This document shows, one piece after another, positions 21,750-33,985 of a DNA stretch of 64,000 bases; positions within the stretch are counted from its first letter, which is position 1, and the number at the start of each line of letters is the position of its first letter. The translations under genes were made by a program, and so were the position numbers. Below the pieces are notes generated by a model. The model did no database searches. It saw only the letters and a program-made list of their open reading frames with translations, and was not told where the DNA came from. The stretch lies in NCBI RefSeq assembly GCF_963924675.1, contig NC_089236.1, positions 46,284,500 to 46,348,499 on the forward strand. Direction: 5' to 3'. This DNA is from Phocoena phocoena (lineage: Eukaryota > Chordata > Mammalia > Artiodactyla > Phocoenidae).

Positions 21750-24700
21750 ATGGTAATAGGAAGATACATATCGATAATTACCTTAAATGTAAATGCATTA
21801 AATGCTCCAACCAAAAGATGCAGACCAAGTGAATGGATACAAAAACAAGACCATATACATGCTGTCTACAAGAGACTGACTTCAGACCTAGGGACACATA
21901 CAGATTGAAAGTAAGGGGATGGAAAAAGATATCCCATGCAAATGGAAATCAAAAGAAAGCTGGAGTAGCAATACTCATATCAGATAAAATAGACTTTAAA
22001 ATAAAGAATGTTATAAGAGACAAGGAAGGACACTACATAATGATCAAAGGATCAGTCCAAGAAGAACATATAACAATTATAAATATATAGGCACCCAACA
22101 TAAGAGCACCTCAATAGATAAGGCAACTGCTAACAGCTCTAAAAGAGGAAACCGACAGTAACACAGTAGTAGTGGGGGACTTTAACACCTCAATTACACC
22201 AATGGACACATCATCCAAACAGAAAATTAATAAAGAAGCACAAGCTTTAAATGACACAATAGACCAGATAGATTTAATTGATATTTATAGGACATCCCAT
22301 CCAAAAGCAGCAGAGTACACTTTATTTTCAAGTGAACACGGAACATTCTCCAGGATAGACCACATCTTGGGTCACAAATCAAGCCTCAGTAAAATTAAGA
22401 AAATTGAAATCATATCAAGCATCTTTTCTGACCACAATGCTGAGATTAGAAATCAATTACAGGGGGAAAAAACTGTAAGAAACAAACACGTGGAGGCCAA
22501 ACAATACGTTATTAAATAACGAAGAGATCACTGAAGAAATAAAAGAGGAAATCAAAAAATACCTTGAGAAAAATTACAATGAAAACACAACAATCTGAAA
22601 CCTATGGGATTCAGCAAAAGCAGTTCTAAGACGGAAGTTTATAGCAATACAAGCCTTCCTCAAGAAACAGGAAAAATCTCAAATAAACAAACTAAACTTA
22701 CACCTAAAGTAACTAGAGGAGGAAGGGCAAACAAAATCCAAAGTTACTAGAAGGAAAGAAATCATAAAGATCAGAGCACAAATAAATGAAATAAAAACAA
22801 AGAAAATAATAGCAAAAATCAATAAAAGTAAAAGCTGGTTCTTTGAGAAGATAAATAATTTGATAAACCATTAGCCAGACTCATGAAGAAAAAGAGGGAG
22901 AGGACTCAAATCAATAAAATTAGAAGTTACAACGGACAACACAGAAATAAAAGGCATCCTAAGAGACTACTACAAGTAACTCTGTGCCAATAAAATGGAC
23001 AACCTGGAAGAAATGGACAAATTCTTAGAAAGGTATACCCTTCCAAGACTAAACCAGGAAGAAATAGAAAATACGAACAGACCAATCGTAAGAACTGAAA
23101 TTGAAACTGTGATTAAAAATCTTCCAACAAACAGAAGTCCAGAACCAGGTGGCTTCACAGGTGAATGCTATCAAACATCTAGGGAAAAGTTAACACCCAT
23201 CCTTCTCAAACTCTTCCAAAAAATTGCAGAGGAAGGAACACTCTCAAATCCATTCTATGAGGCCGCCATCACCCTGATACCAAAACCAGAAAAAGATACT
23301 ACAAAAAAAGAAAATTACAGACCAATATCACTGATGAACATAGATGCAAAAATCCTCAACAAAATACTAGCAAACAGAATCCAATAACACATTAAAAGGA
23401 TCATACACCATGAACAAGCGGGATTTATCCCAGGGATGCAAGGATTCTTCAATATACGCAAATAAATCAATGTGATACACCATATTAACAAATTGAAGAA
23501 GAAAAACCATATGATCATCTCAATAGATGCAGAAAAAGCTTTTGACAAAATTCTATAACCATTCTGATAAAAACTCTCCATAAAGTGGGCATACAGGGAA
23601 CCTACCTCAACATAATAAAGGCCATATATGACAAACCCACAGCACACATCATTCTCAATGGTGAAAAACTGAAAGCATTTCCTCCAAGATCAGGAACAAG
23701 ACAAGGATGTCCAGTAACGTCACTATTATTCAACATAGTTTGGAAATCCTAGCCATGGCAGAGAAGAAGAAGAAATAAAAGGGATAAAAATTGGAAAAGA
23801 AGAAGTGAAACTGTCACTGTTTGCAGATGACATGATACTATACATTGAGAATCCTAAAAATCCCACCAGAAAACTACCAGAGCTAATCAATGAATTTGGT
23901 AAAGTTGCAGGATACAAAATTAATGCACAGAAATCTATTGCATTCCTATACACTAATGATGAAAACTCTGAAAGAGAAATTCGGGAAACACTCCCATTTA
24001 CCATTGCAACAAAAAGAATAAAATACCTAGGAATAAACCTACCTAGGGAGACAAAAGATCTGTATGCAGAAAACTATAAGACACTGATGAAAGAAATTAA
24101 AGATGATACAAACAGATTGAGAGATATAGCATGTTCTTGGACTGGAAGAATCACTATTGTGAAAATGAGTATACTACCCAAAGCAGTCTACAGATTTAAT
24201 GCAATCCCTATCAAATTACCAATGACATTTTTTACAGAACTAGAACAAAAAATCTTAAAATTTGTATGGAGACATAAAAGACCCCGAATAAACAAAGCAG
24301 TCTTGAGGGAAAAAAATGGAGCTGGAGGAATCAGACTCCCTGACTTCAGACTATACTACAAAGCTACAGTAATCAAGACAATATGGTACTGGCACAAAAA
24401 CAGAAATATAGATCAATGGAACAGGATGGAAAGCCCAGAGATAAACCCACACATCTATAGTCACCTTATTTTTGATAAAGGAGGCAAGAATATACAATGG
24501 AGAAAAGAGAGCCCCTTCAATAAGTGGTGCTGGGAAAATTGGACAGCTAAAGTAAAAGAATGAAATTAGAACACTCCCTAACACCATACACAAAAATAAA
24601 CTCTAAATGGATTAGAGACCTAAATGTAAGACCAGACACTATAAAACTCTTAAAGGAAAGCACGGGAAGAACACTCTTTGACATAAATCACAGCAAGATC

Positions 24701-25538
24701 TTTTTTGATCCTCTTCCTAGAGTAATGGAAATAAAAACAAAAATAAACAAATGGGACCTAATGAAACTTAAAACCTTTTGCAAAGCAAAGCAAACTACAG
24801 ACAAGACGAAAAGACACCCCTCAGAATGGGAGAGAATATTTTCAGATGAATCAACAAAGGATTAATCTCCAAAATATATAAACAGCCCATGCAGCTCAAT
24901 ATTTAAAAAAACAAAAAAACCAATCAAAAATGGGCAGAAGACCTAAATTGACATTTCTCCAAAGAAGACACACAGATGGCCAAGAAGCACATGAAAAGCT
25001 TCTCAACATCACTAACTATTAGAGAAAGCAAATCCAAACTACAATGAGGTATAACCTCACACTGGTTAGAATGGGCATCATCAGAAAACCTACAAAGAAT
25101 AAATGCTGCAGAGGGTGTGGAGAAAAGGGAACCCTCTTGCACCATTGGTGGGAATGTAACCTGACACAACCACTATGGAGAACAATATGGAGCTTCCTTA
25201 AAAAACTATAAATAGAATCACCATATGACTCAGCAATCCCACTACTGGGCACATACCCAGAGAGAACCATAATTCAAAAACACACATGCACCCCAATGTT
25301 TATTGCAGCACTATTTACAATAGCCAGGTCATGGAAGCCACCTAAATGCCCATCAACAGATGAATGGATAAAGAAGATGTGGTACGTATATACAATGGAA
25401 TATTACTCAGCCATTAAAAGGAACGAAATTGGGTCATTTGTAGAGACGTGGATGGATATGGAGACTGTCATACAGAGTGAAGTAAGTCAGAAAGAGAAAA
25501 ACAAATATCGCATATTAACGCATATATGTGGAACCTAG
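21750..25538 (+). pseudogene. L1 ORF2 pseudogene (endonuclease-reverse transcriptase)
   Basis: The span from ATG 21750 to TAG 25536-25538 is about the normal ORF2 length. Endonuclease motifs are visible: Q-E-T with the catalytic Glu (about 21865), G-D-F-N-T (22175) and S-R-I-D-H-I with the catalytic Asp-His pair (about 22350). The RT core F-A-D-D is at 23820-23831, and the C-terminal Cys/His-rich region (C-C-R-G-C-G-E-K-G) at about 25103-25130. Lesions include a 1-bp loss near 21853, TAG at 22088-22090, a 2-bp loss near 22440, TAA at 23385-23387, a 1-bp loss near 24550 and a small deletion near 24850. The longest open piece, 23805-24563, covers the RT core and beyond. Confidence 0.92.
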
Positions 25539-25612
25539 AAAAATGGTACAGATGCACTGGTTTAAAGGGCAAAAATAATGACACAGATATAGAGGACAAA
25601 TGTATGGACACC

Positions 25613-25660
25613 AAGGGGGGAAAGTGGCTGAGGGTGGGGGTGGTGGTGGGATGAATTGGG
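25613..25660 (+). other. G-rich L1 3' UTR tract (possible G-quadruplex)
   Basis: Runs of three or more G (in 'caaggggggaaag', then 'gagggtgggggtggtggtggg', 25630-25650) sit in the L1 3' UTR. G-rich polypurine tracts at this position are a known conserved feature of mammalian L1 3' UTRs. Confidence 0.6.
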
Positions 25661-26028
25661 AGATTGGGATTGACATATATACACTAATATGTAACAAATG
25701 GATAACTAATAAGAACCTGCTGTATAAAAAAAATAAAATTCTAAAATTCAAAAACAAAATAATTTTTCACTATCCTAGTTATTAATATGTTTTTATATAC
25801 ATTTTGTAAGTGAGATTCTCTTACTAAAGCACAAGTTTGTTGCTGTTGTTTAATTTAGGCTTTACGTCAATAATAATTTTATCTTTATTCTGGTAAAGGA
25901 GAGCTGACTTTGATTTATTAAGACACTCTTGAATTTAACATCATTCCAAAATGTTTGAGCTGCATCATTTAGAATACCACTTTCCATTAATGCAGAGTTT
26001 TAATGTTCCATAATATGAATGTTTCTTT

Positions 26029-26032
<4 letters not shown>

Positions 26033-26066
<34 letters not shown>
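26033..26066 (+). repeat. (CA)n microsatellite
   Basis: An uninterrupted (AC)n run of about 17 units, likely polymorphic. Confidence 0.95.
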
Positions 26067-26071
<5 letters not shown>

Positions 26072-26778
26072 AAGTTGCCTATGTTGATGTAGAGCTATTC
26101 TTTGGTTGAGAAATGAAAAACACTATGTTTGCTTCCAAAGGATAAATACTCTGCCTTCTGAAAATATTAGAAAGGGACATCTACTTTGTTATTATTTTAA
26201 CATTTTTATTTACATTTCTATATATTCTGAATTAAATTACACAAAAATTCTTTTGATTATAAAAGATAAATTATAATAGCAAATGGGAATTTTATGCTAA
26301 ATAAATTCAGAAGACATTTAACTTAAAATTATAAACCTAAACATTTGAAGAGAAAATATGTATTTTGTCTGCTAACTAGTTCAAACAATAAACAATTTTA
26401 TGCTAAACTAAAGTAATGAAAGCCATACATTTTGTTCCTTGTTTTCAAATATGACAGAATTGGAAAAGATAAAGAAAAAAGGTATACAGTTTTAGAATCT
26501 CCAGGTAGTAATTACTTAGCATATATGTTACTCTTGACTCATAGTAAATTTTCTAGCTAAGGAAAAGGAAACAAAAGTAAAGAAAAAACTTAAGCAACAT
26601 CTGTCTTTAAGTACACATCCCTCTGGAATAAGTACCATTAAGACTACTAAAGAAGAATGGCAATAAAATTTCTGCTGGTTGTGTTAGTCAAGCTTGTAAC
26701 CCCTTTTTTCTTGGAAACCTCATGAAAAATGAACATGATAAACACAAAACCACTTCTAACAGAGCTGTTTGCCAAATT

Positions 26779-26798
26779 TACTCTACCAAGGTAGAGTA
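26779..26798. other. Perfect 9-bp inverted repeat with 2-nt loop
   Basis: The left arm tactctacc (26779-26787) and right arm ggtagagta (26790-26798) are exact reverse complements separated by 'aa'. It is too short for a microRNA precursor and has no known function. Confidence 0.6.
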
Positions 26799-27374
26799 TG
26801 AAATGTTATAGACAGTATGTTGTGATAGGATTTAATACTTCACTTATGGGAACAATTAGATTTCTGCTAGTATTTACTTTATTGAAGCTAGAGTGTTTCC
26901 AGAAGCAAATCTGAATAAAATGTCCAAGTACTAAGGAAGACTTTTTTTTCTTTTTCACTTATATTATTCAGCTTATTCAACCATCTCTAATTGATTGGTT
27001 CAAACATTGTCATTAATAGGGGAGCGACTATAAAACCTAAGAATAAAAATATGTCACATAAGTCTCCAAATTTGCTTTCCCAGGAAGTTAAAGGGTATAG
27101 ACATAGTAATCCATTTTATAGGGCTTATAATGTCTCAGGTATACAAAGAATTGTCTATACTTCAGAAAGAATAAATCCTTTTTATTGGAATGTGTGAATC
27201 AATGACTACAAAAATTTAGCATTCCTTTTTTTTTTTCTGGTAGAAACATGTATAATGGAACAAGGGAAGAGCAAAACATATTTGCATATTGATCAGTTTC
27301 TTTTTTTAATACAAGAGAAATCTGTCTTAACTAAGTAAAATAATAATGATACTAAGATGAAATTCTTACACATT

Positions 27375-27555
27375 TAGCACATGTCAAACTTTGTGTGCTC
27401 TAAGTTTATTTTCTCATTTAATAGCAGTTTTACAAATGAGAAAACTGAAGCAGAAACAGGTTAAGCTATTAGGTTTAAAGTAACATACCTAAGAGGAGGA
27501 AGAGGTAGGATTTGAACTCAGATCTGTTGGACCTCAAACTTCAAGCTCTTAAATA
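27375..27555 (-). mobile_element. MIR SINE, antisense
   Basis: 'ttttacaaatgagaaaactg' (27428-27447), 'aggttaagct' and 'aggatttgaactcagatctg' (27507-27526) are the reverse complement of the MIR core and tRNA-related half. MIR is an ancient SINE dependent on L2. Confidence 0.8.
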
Positions 27556-28701
27556 TATTAAGAACTACCAATAGCATGTTTCTACCGGAAAATTAAATAT
27601 TATCATTTTGTTTGGGCATATAGGGCAGTTTCCTATATTTTAGATATTTGTAAGAAGTACTTATTTCTTCTTCCCGACTGACCAAAGTTATGCTGTAAGA
27701 ATATTGGCCATTGGAGTTTTGCTCTGACCATGGTACTTATTAGATGAATGGTTTTCAGTAAATGATTAATATTTGATTTTCATAGAGGTTATGACATTTT
27801 AGGGAAACTAAAATGGCTACATGTATATTGATTAGAGTCTCTCAGTATAGAAGCATGTTTTACTTTTATAGGTGCTTGATTAGAGTGAGGCAGGCAGAAA
27901 CCAAGATGCATGCCTTCATTGAGCTTGTGGTCTAATGTTAGAAGGCAGAAAGTGTTATTGAAATCCATGCATCCAAAGAGACAGGAATCTAAATCCAGAG
28001 TCGCAGATTCTCCAGCCATAAGGAAACATACTAAGAGGTAGATCTTAAAAAATACTAGGTCCCACCTTTGGTAGAGCATATTAATGATTTGTTACTCTTT
28101 ATACCAGTATGCCACTCATGCTTTCAAGGAACTGGCTAAAGACAGGAAGAATTCATGATACATAAATACTGGAATATCAGACCAACAAGAAAACCAGAAA
28201 TCACACAGTCAGGTTACACAGAAACACAAAATCCAAAGGCAGGGCAAGTATTAAAAGTAAAAAATTCCAGATGGACAATGCAGAAGTCGAGGAGTTCACA
28301 CTAGTCATTTGAGTGAAAGACACTGATGGTTCTCTAATTGATGGTTTAAAGTTGAATATCACCTCCAAGACACTTGCTGTTCTTTTCTTTAATTAGAAAC
28401 CAATTTCAGTTACGAAACCTAGAGCTAACAAGTAATATAAAGTGAATGGGTACAAATAGCCAAAAGGATAAAGGAAAATATTTTGACAAATAGTACATTT
28501 TGATCCATGTTATACTTACTAAATTTTCTCGCCCGTGGGAAAAAATATCTGGATTATTTGTAAAACTTAGTTGGAAAAGTTATCGTGAGTAATAGTAATA
28601 TTACCAAAATCCTATTGGGAGTTTGAAATCTAATTCTGGATTATCACTGCATCCATATGATGTGATATCACTATGTGATATTAACAAATTTACTACTGAA
28701 G
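27556..28701. other. Unique intergenic sequence
   Basis: No gene or named repeat was recognised. The minus-strand open frame at 27789-28079 has no supporting signal. Confidence 0.5.
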
Positions 28702-29024
28702 GAATTAAGTGAGGGTTTCCCTGGTGGCACAGTGGTTAAGAATCCACCTGCCAATACAGGGGACACGGGTTCGAGCCCTGGTCTTGGAAGATCACACGTG
28801 TCACAGAGCAACTAATCTTGTGTGCCACAACTACTGAGCCCGCGAGCCTAGACCCTGTGCTCCATAACAAGAGAAGCCACTGCAATGAGAAGCCCGCGCA
28901 TCACAACGAAGAGTAGCCCCTGCTCACCACAACTAGAGAAAGCCTGTGCAGCAACAAAGACCCAGCGAAGCCAAAATAAAATTAAATAAATAAATAAATA
29001 TATTTTAAAAAAGAATTAACTGAG
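28702..29024 (+). mobile_element. CHR-type SINE, long form, with 12-bp target duplication
   Basis: The body (28714-29012) opens with 'ggtttccctggtggcacagt' (A-box region) and has an intact B box, ggttcgagccc, at about 28768-28778. A long tRNA-unrelated part carries characteristic 'ccacaactactgagcccgcg' and 'gagaagccactgcaatgaga' blocks, and it ends in an (AAAT)n tail. The flanks are gaattaagtgag (28702-28713) and gaattaactgag (29013-29024), one mismatch in twelve. The extended 3' part distinguishes this subfamily from the roughly 215-bp copies at 8012, 20001, 50210 and 57177. Confidence 0.92.
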
Positions 29025-29520
29025 TTAAAATCATTCAGTATAGATATAAACTACACTAACTTAATTTCTACATTGTCATACCTTATCAAAAATTAAATAC
29101 AGAGAGAAAAGAAATATTTCCTCATAAATAAATATAAAAATCTTTAATTGGCAAATGCAAAGAGGTTAATCAGTCCCAGGTTTGAAATTCTTGTGCATGT
29201 ATATTGGTTACTTTTGGTAAGGATTATTTGAAAACAAAAATGAAAGCCAAGATTTCACTAATGTATTGGAACTTAGTCTTCATTTTTCTACGCATAGTAA
29301 AAAAAAATGGTTTCTGTTCTGTGATGAGTTCCTCCACTTTCTTTCCCTTTCGTTTCTAGCCCTATTCCCTAAGAAAATCAGTTTCCAGAAATCCTATTTC
29401 CAAACTATCTGCAGTGAAGAATCTGTACAACTGTGATATACTAACATGAGACTGAAATCAGGATAGTGAGCAAATTGGAAGTATGATCACATATTTCTAT
29501 ACTAGTATTTCTGGAAAGAA
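29025..29520. other. Unique intergenic sequence
   Basis: Nothing recognised. Confidence 0.5.
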
Positions 29521-29620
29521 TCTTGGATGAGGAAACTGAGACCCATGAACCGCCTAGAGAGTGAGGTCTGGGACTCAAACCCATCTCTCTCTATTTCTAG
29601 GCCAAGGCTCTATCATGGGA
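29521..29620 (-). mobile_element. Probable MIR fragment, antisense
   Basis: 'ggatgaggaaactgagaccc' followed by 'tctgggactcaaacccatct' and 'ccaaggctctat' follows the reverse-oriented MIR layout. It is short and diverged. Confidence 0.5.
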
Positions 29621-29878
29621 GCCTGAGTGGAGCAAAAGAAAATGACATCTTCAGTTTAACTCCAAGAAAGTCAGAAGAAATTCTAAGATAATATTCAGCA
29701 AATGAAAGGGAATATATGCAGTAGAAATAGAGAATAAACATGTATTTTAATTGGATCAAGATAATATGATTTAGAGATATATAATTGAAGTGGGAGTTTG
29801 TGACACATGTATATATATTGCAAATAATATCATACCATAGAAGATTAAACATGCTTTTTGAAAATGTCTTCTTGTTTT
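29621..29878. other. Unique AT-rich sequence
   Basis: Nothing recognised. Confidence 0.5.
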
Positions 29879-30145
29879 AACAACTGTCCTTTATTTTTTA
29901 ATTTATTTACTTTTTTAATTGAAGTATAGTTGATTTACAATGTCGTGTTAGTTTCAGGTGTACAGCACAGTGATTCAGTTATAAGATAGATATAGACAGA
30001 TAGATAGATACATACATACATAAATTCTTTTCCCTTATAGGTTATTACAAAATAGTTATTTCCCTTTGCTATACAGTAGGTCCTTGTTTGTTATCTATTT
30101 TATATATAGTAGTGTGTATATGTTAATCCCAACAACTGTTCTTTA
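29879..30145 (-). mobile_element. 5'-truncated L1 3' tail, antisense, with 15-bp target duplication
   Basis: The body 29894-30130 is the reverse complement of an L1 3' UTR: a T-rich tail on the left, then 'agtatagttgatttacaatg' (29924-29943), 'caggtgtacagcac' and 'ggttattacaaaatag'. Flanks aacaactgtccttta (29879-29893) and aacaactgttcttta (30131-30145) differ at one base. A GATA/CATA microsatellite (about 29984-30023) has grown inside the element. Confidence 0.92.
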
Positions 30146-31084
30146 AATTGGATTGTTTTCATTAATTGCATTGAAGAATGTATAGCAGAAGACCTCCATA
30201 CCAGGTCTTCATATATGACATACTGTCAGTTCAGATCTGGTACATTTTGGCAGTAAGTTAAATATGGTAGAATGATTCAAACTCCAGTATTTAATAACTA
30301 CTTTAACTGAATAAGATTAGCTTTCTAGACTTACCCTTTCCATATAGAATAAATACATCCTAAACTGCTAAATAATTCAGTAGAATTTAATGAAATAAAA
30401 GCAAATACTTCATTGTAGTTTTATAGTTAGAGTGGTGTGCTTTTGAACAAAATTAAAAATTACGCTCAGTCCACTCACAGACAATCAATTGCTGCCTTTG
30501 GAAAAGCAGTAAAAGATTCAACATGAAAAGAACAACACATCTGGTGCTAAGCTCGGTTGCCTAAGTGAAAATGCAAGAAATTATTATACAAGGGAAATAT
30601 ACTGTACATTCATGGTAAATGCAGTGTATCAAAGGCCACTGGTGTAAAGGGCTGAGAAGGTATATGATTAAGATGATTTCACATTAACTGTGAGGTTGAT
30701 TGTTTAGAAATCCCTCACCTACTTTCTATAAATTCTGTTGAATAATCTGGAGACCAACTAATAATTCCATAATACTATAATACTAGTTTTAATTTTCTGA
30801 CTGTCTTATTCTAGCTTAAATGCCCTCCGTGGGTTTACATATGAATAATATTGTTCAGATTCCAAAACGGGCTGAAATGGAAAAAATTTCCCCCCCCCCA
30901 CCCAGCGCCTGTTGATGTGTCCCAAAGAAGTAAAAACAAAAGTTAAAAACAGAATAAAGCAGAAAAGAAGATATGATAATATAATAATGAATTTATATAA
31001 ACCATTTAAGATTCCATCATTTGATGGAACTACTGATTACTATTGATACAATGGACACTTTAACAACTAAAACTGGCTGAATGT
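30146..31084. other. Unique AT-rich sequence
   Basis: No gene or transposon was recognised. A short C-run sits at about 30891-30899. Confidence 0.5.
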
Positions 31085-31280
31085 TACTAGGTGCCTGACC
31101 ATGTGTCGTACACTTTATTTAGATTATATTATACAAACTTAATAATAATCCAAGGAGGATATATTACTTCTATCAGTCTCATTTTGTAGGAGATTGAAAG
31201 TGAGTTATAAATAGCAAATTACAAAGGTTATTCATATTATAAAAAACAGACCAAACTCTTATCTATTGCACTAATCCTTA
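31085..31280 (-). mobile_element. MIR SINE, antisense
   Basis: 'tactaggtgcctgaccatgtg', 'ccaaggaggatatattactt' and 'tctcattttgtaggagattg' (31178-31197) follow the reversed MIR order through to the tRNA-like half ('ccaaactcttatctattgca'). It is diverged. Confidence 0.6.
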
Positions 31281-31394
31281 TTAAATTTTAATACCCCACA
31301 CAAATTTATATTTGCTTCTTTTCAACATGAGACATGAAATGGAAGTTGTAGAACTTTTCTTGAAGTACATACATTTAAGAGATGGATGTAAATA

Positions 31395-31601
31395 ATCTAG
31401 AGCAGTGCTGTCCAATAAAACTTCGCAAGTGATGGAAAATTTTGGCCCTGTCTGATATGGTAGCCACTAGCCACATGTGGCTATTGAGAACTTGAAATAT
31501 TTCAAGTAAGACTGAAAAACTTACCTTTAAATTCTATTAAAGTTTAATTAATTTTAATGCAAATAGCCACATGTATTATATTATACAGCACTGATCTAGA
31601 G
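31395..31601. mobile_element. Nonautonomous hAT-Charlie element with perfect 8-bp target duplication
   Basis: The body 31403-31593 begins 'cagtgctgtcc' and ends '...acagcactg', forming terminal inverted repeats. The exact 8-bp direct repeat atctagag lies at 31395-31402 and 31594-31601, the target length made by hAT transposases. The interior has the 'gccactagccacatgtggct' palindromic segment of this family (MER58-like; name from memory). It is a DNA-transposon fossil with no coding region. Confidence 0.88.
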
Positions 31602-33829
31602 CAGTAACAATTAGGCTATATACCTACTCTAATAAGTAAAATAATCTTTGGAGTAGTGAGAATATTCTATTGCCTCTGCAACCTTAAAAATAGAAAATTG
31701 AGTAAAAGGACCACATATGATTTATTATAGTAAAATACTCTTGACATTTCAAGATGATAGGGCATTAGTGAGTAAAAAAGTATTAATTTTCCATTAACAA
31801 ACTAAAGATTGTCATTTTTGACACTATCATTTTTCTCCTGCTAAATATGCTCAAATTTAATAAAACCTGAAGCACTCCCATGTAAATGACATAGTGCATT
31901 TTAAAGTACTTTTTAAAATGGGCTCCAATTTAAATTCAAAATTTGTATTTCATAATGAGGATTTAGGATGAGGTAAAGACAATATTCATAAGAACTGTAT
32001 TATTTATATGACATGTTGGATACATATGTTTATATAGATAGTTTGTGATGACACATTTGGGCTTGAAGAATAGGCAACTTTAAAAGGGATAAAATAAACT
32101 TGATAAATTATATGGGTATTATCTCCTTTTTTGGGCCATGTTACATTTAGGCTGTCCAAATAGAAGAGAAATGTTGGCCTCTCTATATACTTTACTTAAT
32201 GTATTATTAGCTAACATAAGCCCTTTCATGTGTAGTATCATGTAATTCCAGCCTTTCCATATTCTATGTGAAAATGGCTTATGGATGTGTCACACAACAT
32301 ACTATTATATAATAGAAAATAACAATAAAGTTACCTTCTGACATCTTTTTTCCACGATAAACAACATGTTATTTTGATCTGTTTAGAAGTTTACTTGGTG
32401 CCTTGCTTTTTGGTAGTTTAATTTGGTAGTTATATTCTATTTACTTTCTAGGATTCAAATTATATATGATATATCTATGAAAATAAATGGTTAATATAGT
32501 TTCTCTGTGCACAGTTTTATTATCATTTGTAGTTCAAATTTTAATATGAAAATTTTGAGTAGCAACAGTAAATAAGGAATAGGTAGGGCCCAGTGGAAAC
32601 ATTTAATCTAGACTTAAGAGGACATAATTCATGGTGACTAGAGAAAATACAATATATTTCCAAACTTTTCCTTGCTTTAAGAATTCAATAACTTGAACAC
32701 AGGCTGCTGGACAGAAAATGTTACTCATACAGAAGGATAACAATTGTGAGAGTGAATAACAAGATTTAAAATCAATAGAAGAATATTTGTTCTCGCCCTT
32801 CCTATGAACAAAAGAGGTCCCCTGAAATCATAGCTGCAGAGGTCAAGCAAGATTAAAAATGTGGAACAAATCTTTAAAAAATGCAAAGTCACCAAAAACA
32901 AAGTATTTGAAAAATATTAAAAAAATACTAGCTTATTTTAGAGTATTCTGATAATTTTCTTCCTTCATTTTGATGAAAAATTGAGAAAGTCAAGAAAAAC
33001 TACACATAACTAGAACCTTGACTCTCAATGTAACTATAAGGGCATACACAATCTGTGTAAATATTTTATGAACAATTTAAAACACACAAGAGAAAATAGT
33101 AGTTATAACTTGTTGATACTTATGTTTCCCAAATTGAAACTGAGCAAACTGCCAACAAGACACAGGTGCATCAAAGATGAAAAGATGAAAGAAATAAAAT
33201 ATTGTTTTGGAGAAAATATTATCTTTGTCCATTATGCATTTACCTTAGGACACATTAGCACATCTGTTATGTATTTTCTAAAGATATATGTTTATATGAA
33301 CAAGTTTTATTGTTATAATTCCAAATCTATATTTTTCCCCCAGACCTATGTATATCACACCAAAGTTATAATATCTGAGTTATGGCAATAAATACATTTC
33401 AATGAACTGCACTGAAAATTTACTAGGAATCTGATTCAACTGTGAATTCATTCCAAGATCCTTAAGTTGAATATTTAGAATAGAAAACATTATCATGTGG
33501 TTTTGAAATAATATTGTCATGTTGTTATTATTTTGGGTTTGAGTCTAACCACTAACCACTCTGACAGATAACTCTTCTAATTGATTTTTACAAACCCTAA
33601 AGGAGGAGTGCTATGTGGACAAACTGGACTTGTGGCCATTGAGTATACATCAAACCTTGAAGGCAATTAGAAATGAGATTTAAGTTTTAAAAAGTAAAAT
33701 ATTATTGTACTTACTGTCTGTTTGTTTAAAAAATTATTTCAGTTCTTACCCTCAAGTACCCAGCAACCTCATTTTGTAAGAAAAATTATACATATAGGCA
33801 AAATTAATAAAAATGTACTTTACTCATGT
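31602..33829. other. Unique AT-rich sequence
   Basis: No gene or clearly named repeat was recognised. The open frame 33068-33391 is long for the region but has no exon signals and a composition typical of AT-rich chance frames. Confidence 0.5.
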
Positions 33830-33985
33830 GGTAGAATTGAAAACGGGCTATACTTAAATCTAAAGGTAAAGACTTGTATTATTGGGTCTGTCAACTTTGG
33901 GCTGCTTGACCCTGAGAAAGTCTTTTAATTTCTCCATGTACAGATTTGAATTAGTTGATTTCTAAGAGGCACTTCAGCTATGTAT
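33830..33985 (+). mobile_element. Probable MIR SINE, sense
   Basis: 'gggctgcttgaccctgagaa' followed by 'agtcttttaatttctccatg' and 'tacagatttgaattag' (33898-33953) parallels the MIR core (gtgtgaccttgggcaagt...ctctgtgcctcagtttcc). It is diverged. Confidence 0.5.

Larger units (their letters stand above)
20681..25768 (+). mobile_element. Near-complete, 5'-truncated L1 with 13-bp target duplication
   Basis: A 13-bp direct repeat, aaaataatttttc (20681-20693 and 25756-25768), flanks the insertion. Inside are the last part of the 5' UTR (20694-20765), ORF1, a short intergenic region, ORF2, and a 3' UTR (25539-25755) with a G-rich tract and an A-rich tail. The missing 5' promoter and broken ORFs make it inactive. 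Its sequence is much closer to intact L1 than the copy at 1-5413, so it is younger. The 3' end ('taagaacctgctgtataaaa') differs from that of the L1 ending near 36622, so it belongs to another lineage. Confidence 0.95.
25769..27374. other. Unique AT-rich sequence
   Basis: No gene or named transposon was recognised. It contains the CA microsatellite and a small perfect hairpin listed separately. Confidence 0.55.

Noticed and set aside
23805..24563. 252-codon open frame, the longest in the window, considered as a host gene
   Set aside because: It contains F-A-D-D and flanking L1 ORF2 sequence within a complete L1 context, so it is retrotransposon debris.
26779..26798. Hairpin considered as a microRNA precursor
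   Set aside because: A 9-bp stem with a 2-nt loop is far too short and no longer pairing extends outward.
27789..28079. 96-codon minus-strand open frame
   Set aside because: No homologue recognised and no splice or promoter context; length is within chance expectation.
28714..28790. tRNA-like sequence with A and B boxes
   Set aside because: It is the tRNA-Glu-derived head of a SINE, lacks a proper acceptor stem and continues into SINE body and tail, so it is not a tRNA gene. The same applies to the other SINE heads.
33068..33391. 107-codon open frame on the plus strand
   Set aside because: It has no splice signals or known motif, and its Tyr/Phe/Ile/Asn-rich composition fits AT-rich chance sequence.
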